Below, one piece after another: positions 1 to 11,347 of a stretch of DNA of 64,000 bases. Each line of letters starts with the position of its first letter. Position 1 is the first letter of the stretch. The notes beneath the pieces are model-generated. The model saw nothing but the letters and a program-made list of their open reading frames with translations, made no database searches and was not told where the DNA came from. A program made the position numbers and the translations under genes. The stretch comes from Miscanthus floridulus (Eukaryota > Streptophyta > Magnoliopsida > Poales > Poaceae). Where the stretch lies: positions 60,253,702 to 60,317,701 of the forward strand of contig NC_089591.1 in NCBI RefSeq assembly GCF_019320115.1, read 5' to 3'.

Positions 1-2
1 TG

Positions 3-2674
3 ATGATTGCAGCTGCTTACTTCTGGTCAGACACAACAAACACTTTCATGTTTGGACATGGCCCAGCTACTCCCACATTTGTCGATGTCTACATGCTCAC
101 TGGCTTGGATATTTCAACTGCCGATGAAGGCTCCATCTATGGTAGAAAATCTGAATATAGGGTGAATACCCGCAACATCGGCGGTTGGACAGGATACATT
201 CAAGAATGCCAGAAGACCAGGACAGTTAACCAGAGGGAACATGCCACATTCTTGAATATGTGGTTAGAAAAATTTATCTTCTATGGTCGATCAGTAGGAC
301 CAACCAACGCCTTCCTCCCCGCGGCTGAACTCTTGGCCAATGGTGTAAGGTTCCCTCTTAGTTGATACCTTCTGAGCTCCATTTATCATCTTCTTCATCA
401 AGTGTCTCAGAAACTTTTGCTTAGCGAACCCATCGGCAACTTAGGAGGCCCGTGGTGGTTTATCAACATGTGGCTGAATACCCATATGCACAAACGTTTG
501 CAATGGGACTTCTTTGCCCAATAATTCCCACGAGAAATTGCTGAAGACCATGTACTTGGGGATGAGGAATCGGCAACACGCTCACCCCTCAATTTTGGTG
601 AAGCCATAATTGTCCTCCCTGGAACAGAGGCCAATGAAGACCAGATCGGCAGATTCTTCCAAAGCTTCTACAATGGTCTTTCTCGTGATCATAGGGCCTG
701 GGTACCTTATATTGACGAAGAAAACAGATTCTCTCTTCTTTTCAACTTTACCGATGACACTCTGAATCAGGATAATGAACTCATGATGGCCATCATTACT
801 CCCAGGGCAATCCCAGTAAACACATTTGGTAGCGGAAAAAACACCAATATCACGTATGAGTTTTACAATCCATCGGTAGTATCCCGTCAATTGGCTTTTG
901 GGCAACTGCCAATCAAACTTTGTTTTGCCGATGTGATCAAACCCAGAGAAACAATCACCTGTGGAACAGATTGGAGCAGGGTAGTGCGACTCTCCCCTGA
1001 TGCCGATACTACAGATGTCGATCTATCCATCTGGACACCAGTATCTTTCATCACCGAATCATATAAGCAATGGTGGCGAGAGTAGAGGGAACAACTATTT
1101 GCAACATCTGCTCACACATATCGGCACATGATCGACCCTGAATACGCCATCCCTGATGACACAGTAAGTTTCTTTTAACTCCCTTTTGCTTTTTCCTTTC
1201 ATATATCGGTAATTAATTTTCTCGTGACAGGTTAACAACCCAGCACCATCTATGAGCAAAAGTGGAAAACCCTTCGATCTTTGGCCTGTCTCCTCGATAT
1301 CACCGATCGGCTACAACGCCCCCACCTTAGCTGCTTTGACTCACCAGAAGACCTGTGCCAAGACCATCACCTCCAAGTCCAAATTGGCTACAGCCAGGGC
1401 CACTCCATTGGCTGCTGCTACAATCATGGTCAAGGCATTCAAGGTAACAACCCTGTTTATTTCTACTCATGCCGATCACAAACTGTATTAACATTAATCA
1501 TCAGGGTGTAAGAGCCACTGCTAGATCGTCATCGGCAATTCCTCCGATATCAAGCACCACTTCTTCTGACAAACCTTCAGAGGTATCCCTTTGATTTCAC
1601 ATTTTATCTGTTAAATATTATACCTTACACTTGTTTTGCAGCAACAAATGGGTACATCGGCAAGCGTACCAGATGTCCAAGCTTCACAACCAACAAGTGT
1701 CGATGCCCCCCTAGCCAACCATTGCTGATGCCCAAGCAAAGCATAAAGCCTTAACAGATGCCGAGGCACAGCCAAAACAACAGAAGTCCATACCGATCCC
1801 CACATCTGCCCCAATGTCATCGGTCATCATACCCCAAGAGCCAACCACCGATGAGGTCACAGAGGATATCCCATCGGCAAGCTCAGCCGATCCTCTATAT
1901 GGCATACTCTAGGCTGCTTCCTCCAATCAAGTATAGGAAATTGCCTTGAAACAGGTAAGCCGATTGACCTAGTCAATTTATAATATTCATACTTATCCTT
2001 AACTGACCTCTTTTTCTTTTCCTCAGGAACAAGACTCCCCAAACAGCCTATTTTCCTTTGCCATTGACGTTTCTGACGATGATGAAGAGGAAACAAGTTC
2101 TTCCCTTGCACTGGGAATAATATCGGCAGAAACTAAGTCCAAGTTGGAAGCTCTCCTGAACTTGTTACAGCAGGATACCGCCCAACTGGTAGATGACTCG
2201 GACCTCACAAAGGTAATTTTCAAAACAATCCGTGGCCAGGTCTCTGCCGATGTTGAAGAAGTACTCTTCCCAGCAGTCCATTTAGAAAGCCGCCAACTGC
2301 AATATCAACGGGCTGCTCAATGCATTGCCGATAGAGCAGCTCAGGCTCAACTCAAAGAAGAGATGCTACAACTAAAACAAATTGCCGATGAGAAGCACAA
2401 GGGCATTGGCAACTTGCAGACTTTGGGCGCTGAACTTAAGTAGAAAATCTTAGATTTATCGGCAAAGAAGATGGCTCTATTGGCTGAATTGAAAGAAGTC
2501 GAGGCAGCCTTAACTCATGCTCAACAAGAAGAAAGCCAGCTACCCAATGCCATCAAGGCCCTTCAGCAAGAAAGAGACACCCAGGCTCGCAAAGCCTTGG
2601 CCATGAAGAAAAAACTCAAGCCTGTGGAGGGTGCTGCCGATGAAGACATCAAAGAAATGAAGGAAGCCGACTAG
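3..2674 (+). pseudogene. Antisense plant mobile domain (PMD) ORF of element A
   Basis: This ORF lies downstream of integrase and runs opposite to gag-pol. Its first exon is cut by the window edge and resembles the plant mobile domain (aminotransferase-like, PF10536): near the start VDVYMLTGLDI, then a tract ending PWWFINMWLN, then a conserved tail around position 850-1000. The frame is open to 1163 apart from stops at 363, 522 and 1083, each explainable by a C-to-T change. Splice-like junctions (GTAAGT at 1164, CAG before 1231, GTAAG near 1953, CAG before 2027) suggest an intron-bearing gene. The last part (2144-2674) encodes a Q/K/E/A-rich region likely to form a coiled coil. Function is unknown; PMD proteins are found both in domesticated host genes (MAIN/MAIL family) and in transposable elements. 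Confidence 0.7.
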
Positions 2675-2808
2675 ATTCGCCTGCATGTGATATTGGCTAT
2701 CCAATCCTTGTTAAACTTGTAAATCTTGTCTATTGTATCGGCACTTTACGAGACATTGACATCTTTGTATAATTCTAGCCGATAGGACTGTTATCGGCAC
2801 TTATACTT

Positions 2809-3984
2809 TTATGCATCCATCCAGATACTAGGGTAATATTTCTTTAAATATTTTCCATTTAATGCTCTGGGAAACACGAGCCCTTCGAGGATTTCTAGAA
2901 TATATGCGTTACCAGAAACAGACTGATTTATCCAATATGGACCTTCCCAATTAGGAGACCACTTTCCAAACTTTGAACTTTTAGTCCCAATCGGTAAAAT
3001 CAATTTCCAGACCAGATCTCCATCGGCAAACTCCTTTACCTTCACCTTCTTGTCATACCATCTGGCTACTCTTTTCTTATTTTCTTCGATGCTAACTAAA
3101 GCCCTTAACCGATGACTCGCCACATCTTCCAACTCATCCTTCATAAGAGTATCATAATCATCGGCTGTCAGCTGATTTTGAGAACGTATTCGCCTAGAGC
3201 CAATTTTAATTTCTCAAGGTAATACTGCGTCGTGTCCATATACTAACTAATAAGGCGTTACTTTGGTTGCACCATGACATGATATCCGATATGACCACAA
3301 GGCTTCATTTAATACTGTATGCCACCTCTTAGGATTTTCTTTAATTTTGCGCTTAATGAGTTTGATGATCCCTTTGTTAGAAGCCTCAGCCTGACCATTA
3401 GCTTGAGCATAATATGGAGAATAATTTAAAACTTTAATTCCCATACCTACAGCAAACTCATCAAATTCTCCCGATGTAAACATAGTACCCTAATCGGTAG
3501 TGATAGTTTGAGGAATACCAAATTGGTAAACAATATGCTCCTTCACAAAATCGATCATATTAGCCGACGTCACCTTCTTTAAAGGAATTGCCTCAACCCA
3601 TTTTGTGAAATAATTGGTAGCAACCAGAATAAATTTATGTCCTTTGCTCGATGGCGGATAAATCTGTCCGATGAGATCGATAGCCCATCCCCGGAATGGC
3701 CAAGGTTTAATTATAGGGTTCATAGCCGATGCAGGTGCTCTTTGAATATTACCAAACTTTTGACACCCCTGATATCCTTTAAAATACTTAAAACAATCTT
3801 CAAGAATAGTCGGCCAATAATATTCATTCCTTTTGATCATCCACTTCATCTTGAAAGCCGATTGATGCGCTCCACACACTCCCTCATGAATTTTACCCAT
3901 CAAGCTTTTCGATTCATCACTGCTAACACATCTGAGTAAAACTCCATCTATAGTTTGATAATATAATTCATCATCGAGGAGCAC
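2809..3984 (-). pseudogene. Ty3/gypsy integrase, element A
   Basis: Integrase would insert the element cDNA into the genome. The zinc-binding N-terminus is visible (GKIHEGVCGAHQS and CQGCQKFG), followed by the catalytic core with WAIDLIG, TITTD and GQAEASNKG as the D, D and E blocks, and a C-terminal WEGPYWI (GPY/F module). The frame stays the same from RNase H to the end at 2809, but there are stops after TITTD (near 3487) and near 3246 and 3213. Most are explained by one C-to-T or G-to-A change. The gene is therefore dead in this copy. Confidence 0.85.
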
Positions 3985-4062
3985 GTACTTGGTAGCTTGA
4001 AACCTTATACGTCTTTCAACCTTTTTATATGGATCCTTTCAATAATCGACAATCTCCTTTCT

Positions 4063-4446
4063 TCAGTCATCGGTATCGACCTCCGATGTTAGCACTTCTT
4101 GAATAGGCTGATACCCTGAAGCATGCTGAGCTAGTCGATTAGCCTCTTCATTATGCAGTCGAGAAATATGTTCAAGATAAAAATCTCTAAACCCTTTCAA
4201 CAATTGCAAACATCTTTCATAATACGAAATTAAAACTTCACTTCGGCATTCATAGATCCCAGCCAATTGATTTATAACTAGCATAGAATCACCAAAGATT
4301 TCAACAGCATCGGCACGTATCTCCTTTAGCAATTCTAACCCTTTTATCAAGGCTTGGTATTCAGCCTGATTATTTGTTGACGTAGCAACAATCGGCAATG
4401 AAAACTCATACTTCCTTCCTTGAGGTGAAATCAACACAATCCCTCC
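4063..4446 (-). pseudogene. RNase H domain, element A, fused to protease by a deletion
   Basis: The translation shows a type I RNase H: VLISPQGRKYEF, NNQAEYQALIKGLEL, FGDSMLVINQLAG and LHNEEANRLAQHASG. The usual start of the domain (FDGS block) and the whole reverse transcriptase are missing. The sequence passes from the protease end LLLGR straight into the RNase H segment IVLISPQG. The two sides of the join are in different frames, so the deletion was not a multiple of three. Confidence 0.85.
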
Positions 4447-5698
4447 CTAGAAGCAGATTATATGCACCCTTACCATTAATAACGAAGAACGTCGTCGGCA
4501 AGGTTTTACTGCCGATAGTCAATTCGACGCATACCGCCCCTTTAGCCGGGGACACATTGCCTTCAAAATCCTTCAGCATCATATTAGTTTTGGCCAAGTC
4601 TTGATCTCCCTTACCAAGTTTCTGATACATCACATAAGGCATAATATTAATTGTAGCCCCTCCATCGATAAGTATCTTAGATATAGGCTGCCCATCAACT
4701 CTGTCTTTCACAAACAAAGCCTTAAGATGCTGTCTCTCATCATCAGTAGGTTTCTCAAAAACAGCCATCATTGGATCTAGTGTCAACTGAGCTACTTGAT
4801 CAGAGAGAACAACTTCGTCCTCATTATCATATAGTGCCAAAAACTCCATCGGCAACATAAATACCATATTAACATCTGCTGATGGACCCTTATTTTTGTG
4901 TTTTACCTGCCACTGCTGATGACCAGACCTCTCATTGGAGGAATTTTCCTCTCGGTATAAATCCTCCTGATGCTCATGTTGCATCCTTCTTTTCTGTGTC
5001 TTTGTCAGACCCTCCGGGCACCATCGAGGAAACTTGGTTTTCCAAACCGGCTGATAACAGGTCCCAGTTGATTCTACATGGCGTATATTAGGGTCCCTGT
5101 AGAATATTTCTTCATCGGGAACTCTTGCGTTTGCCATTTCCTCAAGCTCCTCTTGATTCCTTAGAAAATATCCAGCGCGTTTACCTAGCCTTTCATGTAC
5201 ACTAAGTCTGCCCCCCAGCCGATCATGCACTGACGCTCTGCCTCTGATCGGCTCATTGATAAATAAACCCTGATTGCTAGGTTGAAACCTCCTTTCTGAC
5301 CGATTGACCCCATAATAACCATTGCACTCAGGGCAATTTTCAACAGTTGGCAATTTAATACCGTCTTCCCAACAATGGATGAAAAACGGACACCTCTAAT
5401 GATTTTTATGCCGATACCATTCTTCCCGACGTCTCTCTTCTTGCTGTTGTCGATATCGGTCCTTACGCTGACGCCAATCCTCCTGCCGCATTCGATGGGT
5501 AATCACAATGCCGGGTCGAGGAGGGTTTTTGGAACTACTGCTTTCTCCCAGCAAACCCTTACTTTTTGCATCATCGGTAGTTATTCGATGTTGGGGATCT
5601 ACTGATGCGTTCTTCTCAGCAGCTTCTAACGTCAATACCTTGGTCTTCCCTTTGGCCTCCAACATATTTGCTGGAAAAGGGTGTTGATCAATTTTCAT
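4446..5698 (-). pseudogene. Gag C-terminus and aspartic protease, element A
   Basis: The protein is in frame with upstream gag. It has an R/Q/E-rich stretch (about 5400-5600), a possible zinc-ribbon piece CPECNGYYG, then a retropepsin-like region with ILIDGGATINIMPY as the active-site block and KGAYNLLLGR as the C-terminal block. DGG in place of D[ST]G is common in this group of elements as I recall it. A stop lies between gag and this segment near 5398. The protease would have processed the Gag-Pol polyprotein. Confidence 0.75.
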
Positions 5699-5758
5699 CG
5701 ACTTCTGGGCCTTGGAAGTACCAAACTTAATTCTCCCAGATTCAATAGCCGATTGTAA

Positions 5759-7879
5759 CTATTGCCTGAACACCTTACACGCATTTGTACTGTGTGAAGT
5801 TGCATTGTGCCATTTGCAGTACAAGATCTTCTTCAACTCTTCTGCCGATGGGATCACGTGATTAGGTGATAGCTTAATTTGGCCCTCTTGAAGCAGAAGA
5901 TCAAATATCTTGTCGGCCTTAGTGATATCAAAGGTAAACTTTTCTGGTTCTTTCTGACCAAAGGGACAAGATATCAGCTTTTTATTCTTAACCCACTCAG
6001 CTAAGCTGATAACTGGTTCTTCATCAGAATCAGAATCTCCTATTTCTTCAACAAATGATACTTTTTTACTCCAATTCTTTTTAGGCTCAAAAACCCTAGT
6101 ATCTTGATCAGAGATCCTTTGCACAAGATGACTGAGGCTTTCAAACTCCTGAGAAGCATATCTGTCTTTAAGATGTGGCAATAACCCTTGGAAAGCCAGA
6201 TCGGCAAGCTGCCGATCATCCAGCACCAGACTGTAGCACTTATTTTTTACATCTCGTAGCCTTTGCACAAAGCTTTCCACTGATTCATCATTACGCTGTC
6301 TCAATTTTACTAAATCGGTAAGCTTCTTTTCATGGATTCCAGCAAAGAAATACTTATAAAATTGTTTTTCTAGATCAACCCAAGTAATAATAGAATTTGG
6401 TGGTAATGAAATGAACCATGTAAATGCCGATCCAGACAAAGATGATGAAAATAATTGAACTCTTAATTCATCTCTGCTAGCTGCCTCTCCACATTGAATA
6501 ATGAAATGATTGACGTGTTCCATTGTTGATGTATCATCTTGCCCAGAGAATTTAGTGAAATCTGGTACCTTGTACCGATTTGGGAGAGGAATTAAATCAT
6601 ATGCAGGAGGGTATGGAGTCCGATAAGAATAAGTATTGACCTTGGGTTTTATTCCAAACTGATCCTTCATAATCTTTGCTATCTTATCGGCCCAAAAAGC
6701 ATCAGCCTCCTGCTGAGGGACTGGCTGAATTTCTACAAGAGGTGCCTACTAATATCCCTCCACATATCTTTGTGGCCTACGATCTCCAGCAATCGGCATA
6801 TTTGCCGTTACTTGTGGTCCATTAACCAGTTGGAAAGGATTCATCGGCTAAGCTGCCGATGCTTGATTCTCGAAACCAGCTTGCACATGACCTTGTTGAA
6901 TCCCTGCAACCTGCTGATTTTGCTGAACTGTATGTTGAATAGGTAACTATCCTGACCAACCATTATTAGAACTCATCGGTACAAAACTTACCGATGGCTG
7001 GTAATTTGCTGACATTGTTGGATAATTATAGCCAGCTTGAGGCATGAACTGAACCCCAGTTTGACTTATAATAGGGGCTTTCTGCTGCATCGGTAGTAAG
7101 CTTGCCGATGGACTTGAACTGGGTGTTTGAACCAAAGGCATCTGGAAATCTCCTAGAGTTGGTTGCACAGTAGTTGCTGTGGCATATTGAGGCACTTGAG
7201 CCATCGGCGAAATAGCCAATGGTATAGGAGCTTTTCCTACTGCATCAAACACTTGAGGTAACCCAGGATTGAAAGCAGATGACTCCGGAGGCATACCATA
7301 TCCCCACCAATTAGCAGGAATCTGGCTATTCTGAGACACAGGGCCTGACATAGCTGATGCCGCTAGATCTGTATTAAGCTGAACTCGTCCTCCTGGTAGT
7401 ACCGGATCTGATCGTATCGGTGTAGATTGAATATTAGGTAAGCCTGCCAACACTAGAGGAGAAGTAACTTCTGCACCCACAACGGCCGAGGGAGCCAATG
7501 GAGTATTGACAGATGCTGGCTCTAGTTGGTGATAGGCAGGCCCAACGTAATGCAATGATGCTTGTCCTTCTTTGAGAGTTCGAACCACAGCATTATGAAC
7601 AGTATTGGTAAGTACATTGAAATAATTAATCAAAGCATGATTTACTGCAGAATTAACCATCTCTTGAAGTTTACCAGGATTAGAGTCAAAGGTAACCTGT
7701 CGAGGCAACGGTAAATCTTGCTTCTGGATGACTTGTCCACTCTTGTTCAGGCTAAACGATTTCAGACAAAGCTGCCTATATTCTTCTACAGCCATTTCCA
7801 TAGCCTGCCTCTGCTCTTCCTTAAGATATTCTTCTAATACCACGATAATATTCCCTGAATCGATCTCGGAATTGAACAT
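5759..7879 (-). pseudogene. Gag, element A
   Basis: The N-terminal part (6947-7879) is rich in P, Q, S and V. The second part (5759-6670) carries the retrotransposon gag domain: KVPDFTKFSGQDD, FTWFISLPPNSI, a WVDLEKQFYKYFF block and LRQRNDESVESFVQRLRD, and ends with a degenerate zinc-binding piece CKWHNATSHSTNAC. Both parts share one frame, separated by stops near 6945, 6848 and 6748. I place the start at the ATG at 7879 because the upstream in-frame codons overlap the primer-binding site. Confidence 0.75.
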
Positions 7880-7895
7880 ATTGATCGGATTGATT

Positions 7896-7914
7896 GGTCC
7901 CACCGAGCGTGCCA
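7896..7914 (-). other. Candidate primer-binding site, element A
   Basis: Eight bases inside the LTR boundary the minus strand reads TGGCACGCTCGGTGGGACC. The TGG start and the position are those expected of a tRNA primer-binding site. I did not match it to a particular tRNA. Confidence 0.5.
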
Positions 7915-8292
7915 AAAGATGTGTTGATGCAAAAGTGGATCTGCAAACACAAAGGGCTAATACCCGAATCGATATCCAAAGTGTGCCAGTCGATTTGACC
8001 TGTTAATCGACAATGATGAAGATACGAGCACTTTGGTCCTGACAACAGCGATACGCCCGGAAGTCACGGCCAAGAGGTACTCACACGGAACTCGAGAATC
8101 ACCGAAGGTCGCACTAAAGCTATGCAACTCGCCGAATCAATGAGAACTCGTAAAAAAGGAAAAATATGCAAATTGACGAAGTCGCCAAAAAGTAAGTAGA
8201 TGCAAATAGTAGTAAAAATTGGTTTTGATATTGATTGATATCTCTATTACATTGCCCCTCAATCTATATGTATACCCTGATCTAAAGAGACA

Positions 8293-8665
8293 TAAGAGCA
8301 TCTCCAAGAGATTGCTATCTCAACTTGGCATCTATATAATTTTGGCAAAACAAGAAAAAATAGCCTCCAACAGTTTGGCAAAACAACTTGGCATCAATAG
8401 CAACTTGGCAAATCTTCCCTCCACGCGCGCAAATATACGCGCGCGTATACGGCTTGGCATCCGGGGCTCTTCGTTTCTTAGCGGGGCTCTTCGTTCGCTT
8501 AGCGGGCCTCTTCGTTTTGTTAATGGGTTTTTTTTTTATTTTACCAAGTCAAAAATGCCAAACTCTTGGAGATGGATTGTTTTTTTACTTGGCATATAAT
8601 TTTGGGAGTTGGCAAATCACAAGATTTGCCAAGTAAAATTTGACAAACTCTTGGAGATGCTCTAA
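8293..8665. mobile_element. Tourist-like (PIF/Harbinger) MITE with TAA target duplication
   Basis: Perfect 15-bp terminal inverted repeats, GAGCATCTCCAAGAG at 8296 and CTCTTGGAGATGCTC ending at 8662, are flanked by TAA at 8293-8295 and 8663-8665. A three-base TAA duplication and ends of this kind are diagnostic of Tourist-type MITEs in grasses. The 367-bp element has no coding capacity. It sits inside the LTR of element A and so is younger than that insertion. Confidence 0.9.
8463..8523. repeat. Three tandem ~20-bp units inside the MITE
   Basis: The block GGGGCTCTTCGTTTCTTAGC is followed by two variants (second with GTTCGCTTAGC, third with CCTCTTCGTTTTGTTAAT). It is a small internal expansion in the centre of the MITE. 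Confidence 0.7.
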
Positions 8666-9059
8666 CCAAACACAACTAGGACACCAAGTCCATATCTAAG
8701 GAAACACGCGACTCTTACATGAATCATACTCTAACAAATATAGAAAAGGAAATCAACTCCTATCTATTTCCCTATCCGCCTCAATTACAATGGAAATCTC
8801 ACCGACCTCCTTTCCATCGGCATACTTCCTGTTTCATCGGTAGTAGTCTTCAAGCCTTCCTTCATCGGCATCGATAATAACATCTCTAACCTTATCAGCA
8901 ACACCCGAGTCTAAATCAACCTCTCCATCGATCACCACCATTCATCGGCAACCATCTTTACAAGCTGATTTTCATTGGCTGTCAGTATATACAGTAACTT
9001 TCCTCCTACCGATTAGTCCACTCTGATCATTTTGAAACGTGCAAAAAATGGTGTCAACA

Positions 9060-10136
9060 CCAACTACAACACCCTCACCGTCGACGAGCTTTTCAGCAAG
9101 CTCAAGTCCATAGAGATCAACTACCAAACCCAAGCCAAGCTCAAGAATCCTTCTGCACCAACCATGGCTTTGGTCTCAGGTAGTGGTTCAAGTTCATTGA
9201 CTAACCCTTCACAAGCTTCTTTCTCTTTGTCGTGCTTGATGTCAGTCACAGAGGAGCAGCTAGAGTCTCTTAGGGATGATGAGTTGGCACTCGTCATTAG
9301 TCGGTTCTCTCGGTTTCACAACAACCATTTGAACCGCCGATGCAGTGGTGGCCCAAAGGAGGGATGCTATGGATGTGGAGATCCAGACCACTTTGTCGCG
9401 CACTGCCCCAAGAAAAAGCCCTTCACCAACAAGTACAACTCCAGCAAGCGCAAGGATAAGCGTGACTACACCTCCAGCAAGCACAAGGCCAAGGGCGGCT
9501 TCGACAAGGAGGCGATCAAGAAGGCATACCGCAGGAAGGCCAAAGCTCAAGAACATGCCTTCCTTGCCTCCCTCAGCGACCTCGACGACGACTCCGATGA
9601 TGATCACTCTTCTTCTCCCTCGACCGACGATGAGTCCGAGAAGAAGCGCGAGGACAAGCTCAACGGTCTCTGCTTTGTTGCCGGTGCAAACCATGGTGGG
9701 TTTTGCACTATGGCGGTTGACGGTGGAGCAAAGCTCAAAAAGGATGTCGACGTCGACGACGACGAAAATGAGAGCGGAGGCCTAGAGAACACATGGCTTG
9801 TTGATTTCGACTGTTCACACCACATGACCGAAAGTTTCAAATGGTTCTCCAGCCTCGACCCCATGTAATACAAGGAGTACATCACATTTGGGGACAATAG
9901 CAAAGGTAAGGTGCTGTCTCGTGGGACCATTCGGGTCAATGAGTCTTTTATCTTGAAGGACGTTGCTTTGGTTTCAAGCCTGCATTTCAATTTGCTCTCT
10001 GTTTCGCAACTCCTTCAAGATGGGTTTGAGGTGCGCTTTAAGACTAGACTTTCTCATGTGCTCGATTCTTAGGGACATCTAGTTTGTCAGATCGTTCCTT
10101 TCGGTCGAGTTTTCAGAGCTGATTTCTCTTAGTCTT
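9060..10136 (+). pseudogene. Copia gag C-terminus and protease
   Basis: The segment starts inside gag (TLTVDELFSKLKSIEI), has a CCHC zinc knuckle CYGCGDPDHFVAHC near 9370, K/R-rich and D/S-rich tracts, then the protease entrance WLVDFDCSHHMT near 9790. Copia proteases normally read D-S-G-C here, so the active-site S and G are changed to F and D. A stop follows at 9866, and the homologous reading continues (ITFGDN, LHFNLLSVSQLLQDGF) to further stops near 10070 and 10130. No active protease can be made. Confidence 0.85.
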
Positions 10137-10153
10137 TCGGTTCTTCTCGCTGT

Positions 10154-11290
10154 TTGGTTGCCGGATCTTCTTCTGATTTGTGGAAGTGGCATAGGAGACT
10201 TGGTCACTTGAGCTTCGATCTCCTAGTGAGGTTGAGTTCTCTTGACATGATCCGAGGATTGCCCAAACTTAAGTTTGAGAAGGATCTGGTATGCCATCCC
10301 TGTCGTCATGGAAAGATGGTGGCTGCTTCCCATCCTCCAGTGACTCAGGTCATGACCATGAGACCCGGTGAGCTACTCCATATGGACACTGTTGGTCCAG
10401 CTTGGGTTCGGTCAGAGGGAGGGAAGTGGTATGTTCTTGTGATCGTGGATGATTTTTCTCGCTATTCTTGGGTGTTTTTCATGGAGGGCAAGGACGAAGC
10501 ATTTTCTCATGCTCGTGACTTGATCTTGAGGTTGCAAACTAAGTTACCAAAGAATGCCATATGAGCTATCCACAGTGACAATGGCACTAAGTTCAAAAAC
10601 TCTTAGTTTGACACCTTCTGTGCTTCCTTGGGTCTTGAACATCAGTTTTCTTCGCCCTATGTCCCTCAGTAGAATGGTGTTGTTGAGCGCAAAAATCAGA
10701 CTTTGGTTGAAATGGCTAGGACGATGCTCGATGAGCATAGGACTCCTAGGCGTTACTGGGCCGAAGCCATCAACACCGCCTGCCATGTTTCAAACCACAT
10801 TTTTCTTCGTGCTTTCTTAAAGAAGACATCCTACGAGTTGCGGTTTGGGCGTCCACCCAAGGTGAGTCATTTTCGAGTCTTTGGTTGCAGGTGCTTCATT
10901 CTTAAGTAAGGTAATCTTGATAAGTTTGAATCTAGATCTTCAGACGGTATATTTCTTGGTTACGCTTCTCATTCACATGCGTATCGTGTGCTTAATCTTG
11001 AGACTAACCGTGTCGTGGAGACTTGTGAAGTCACCTTCGACGAAACCATGCCCTCTTCTATTTCTGTCTTTGAACGTGCAGGTGATGAAGAGATGGGTGA
11101 CAACATTTTTGTTGAGGATGACGATGACGTCGATTGGGATGATCCCAAGCCATCTCAACCGGCTGCCCCAATCGAGCCAGCTTCGACCACTTTGGCTCAT
11201 GGCCCCGAGCCCTCCACCTCTACTTCATGGGGTCCATGCGAGCCACTTCCTCAATCGACTAAGGAGGCCCCAGCTGTGGATGAGGGGTAG
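10154..11290 (+). pseudogene. Copia integrase
   Basis: The zinc-binding part is visible as WHRRLGHLS and CHPCRHGKM. The core has LLHMDTVGP, AIHSDNGTKF and NGVVERKNQT, the D, D and E blocks. The C-terminal part includes FGCRCFILK and a D/E-rich tail (VEDDDDVDWDD). In-frame stops at 10562, 10604, 10670, 10907 and 11288 break it, but there is no frameshift. The stops are TAG, TAA or TGA where relatives carry glutamine or arginine codons, so each is one C-to-T step. Confidence 0.9.
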
Positions 11291-11347
11291 GCGACTTCAT
11301 CTTTGGGTGCACCTCGACATATCTAGCAATGCCATCCTCCTCAGACC

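Larger units (their letters stand above)
1..9059 (-). mobile_element. Ty3/gypsy retrotransposon A, RT-less, Tat-like, left end outside the window
   Basis: Read on the minus strand the order is LTR, primer site, gag, protease, RNase H, integrase, then a spacer holding an ORF in the opposite direction. PR-RH-INT order with a long downstream antisense ORF fits the Tat group of Ty3/gypsy elements, where such extra ORFs are known. Gag-protease reads in one minus frame (interrupted only by stops) and RNase H-integrase in another; between them the reverse transcriptase is missing. Only the gag-proximal LTR is in the window. It abuts the gag of the copia element on its right, so this element probably inserted into that gag. 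ATCGGC and GCCGAT hexamers are very frequent throughout. Assignment to Ty3 is firm, to Tat an inference. Confidence 0.85.
7923..9059 (-). repeat. LTR of element A (gag-proximal)
   Basis: On the minus strand it starts TGTTGACACCATTTTTTGCA at 9059 and ends CAACA at 7923, giving the TGTTG...CAACA ends typical of an LTR. The right boundary is where readable copia gag resumes at 9060; the left is set by the primer site. Without the MITE it is about 0.77 kb. Several ATCGGC motifs occur at 8816-8950. The partner LTR would be left of the window, so the match cannot be checked here. Confidence 0.65.
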
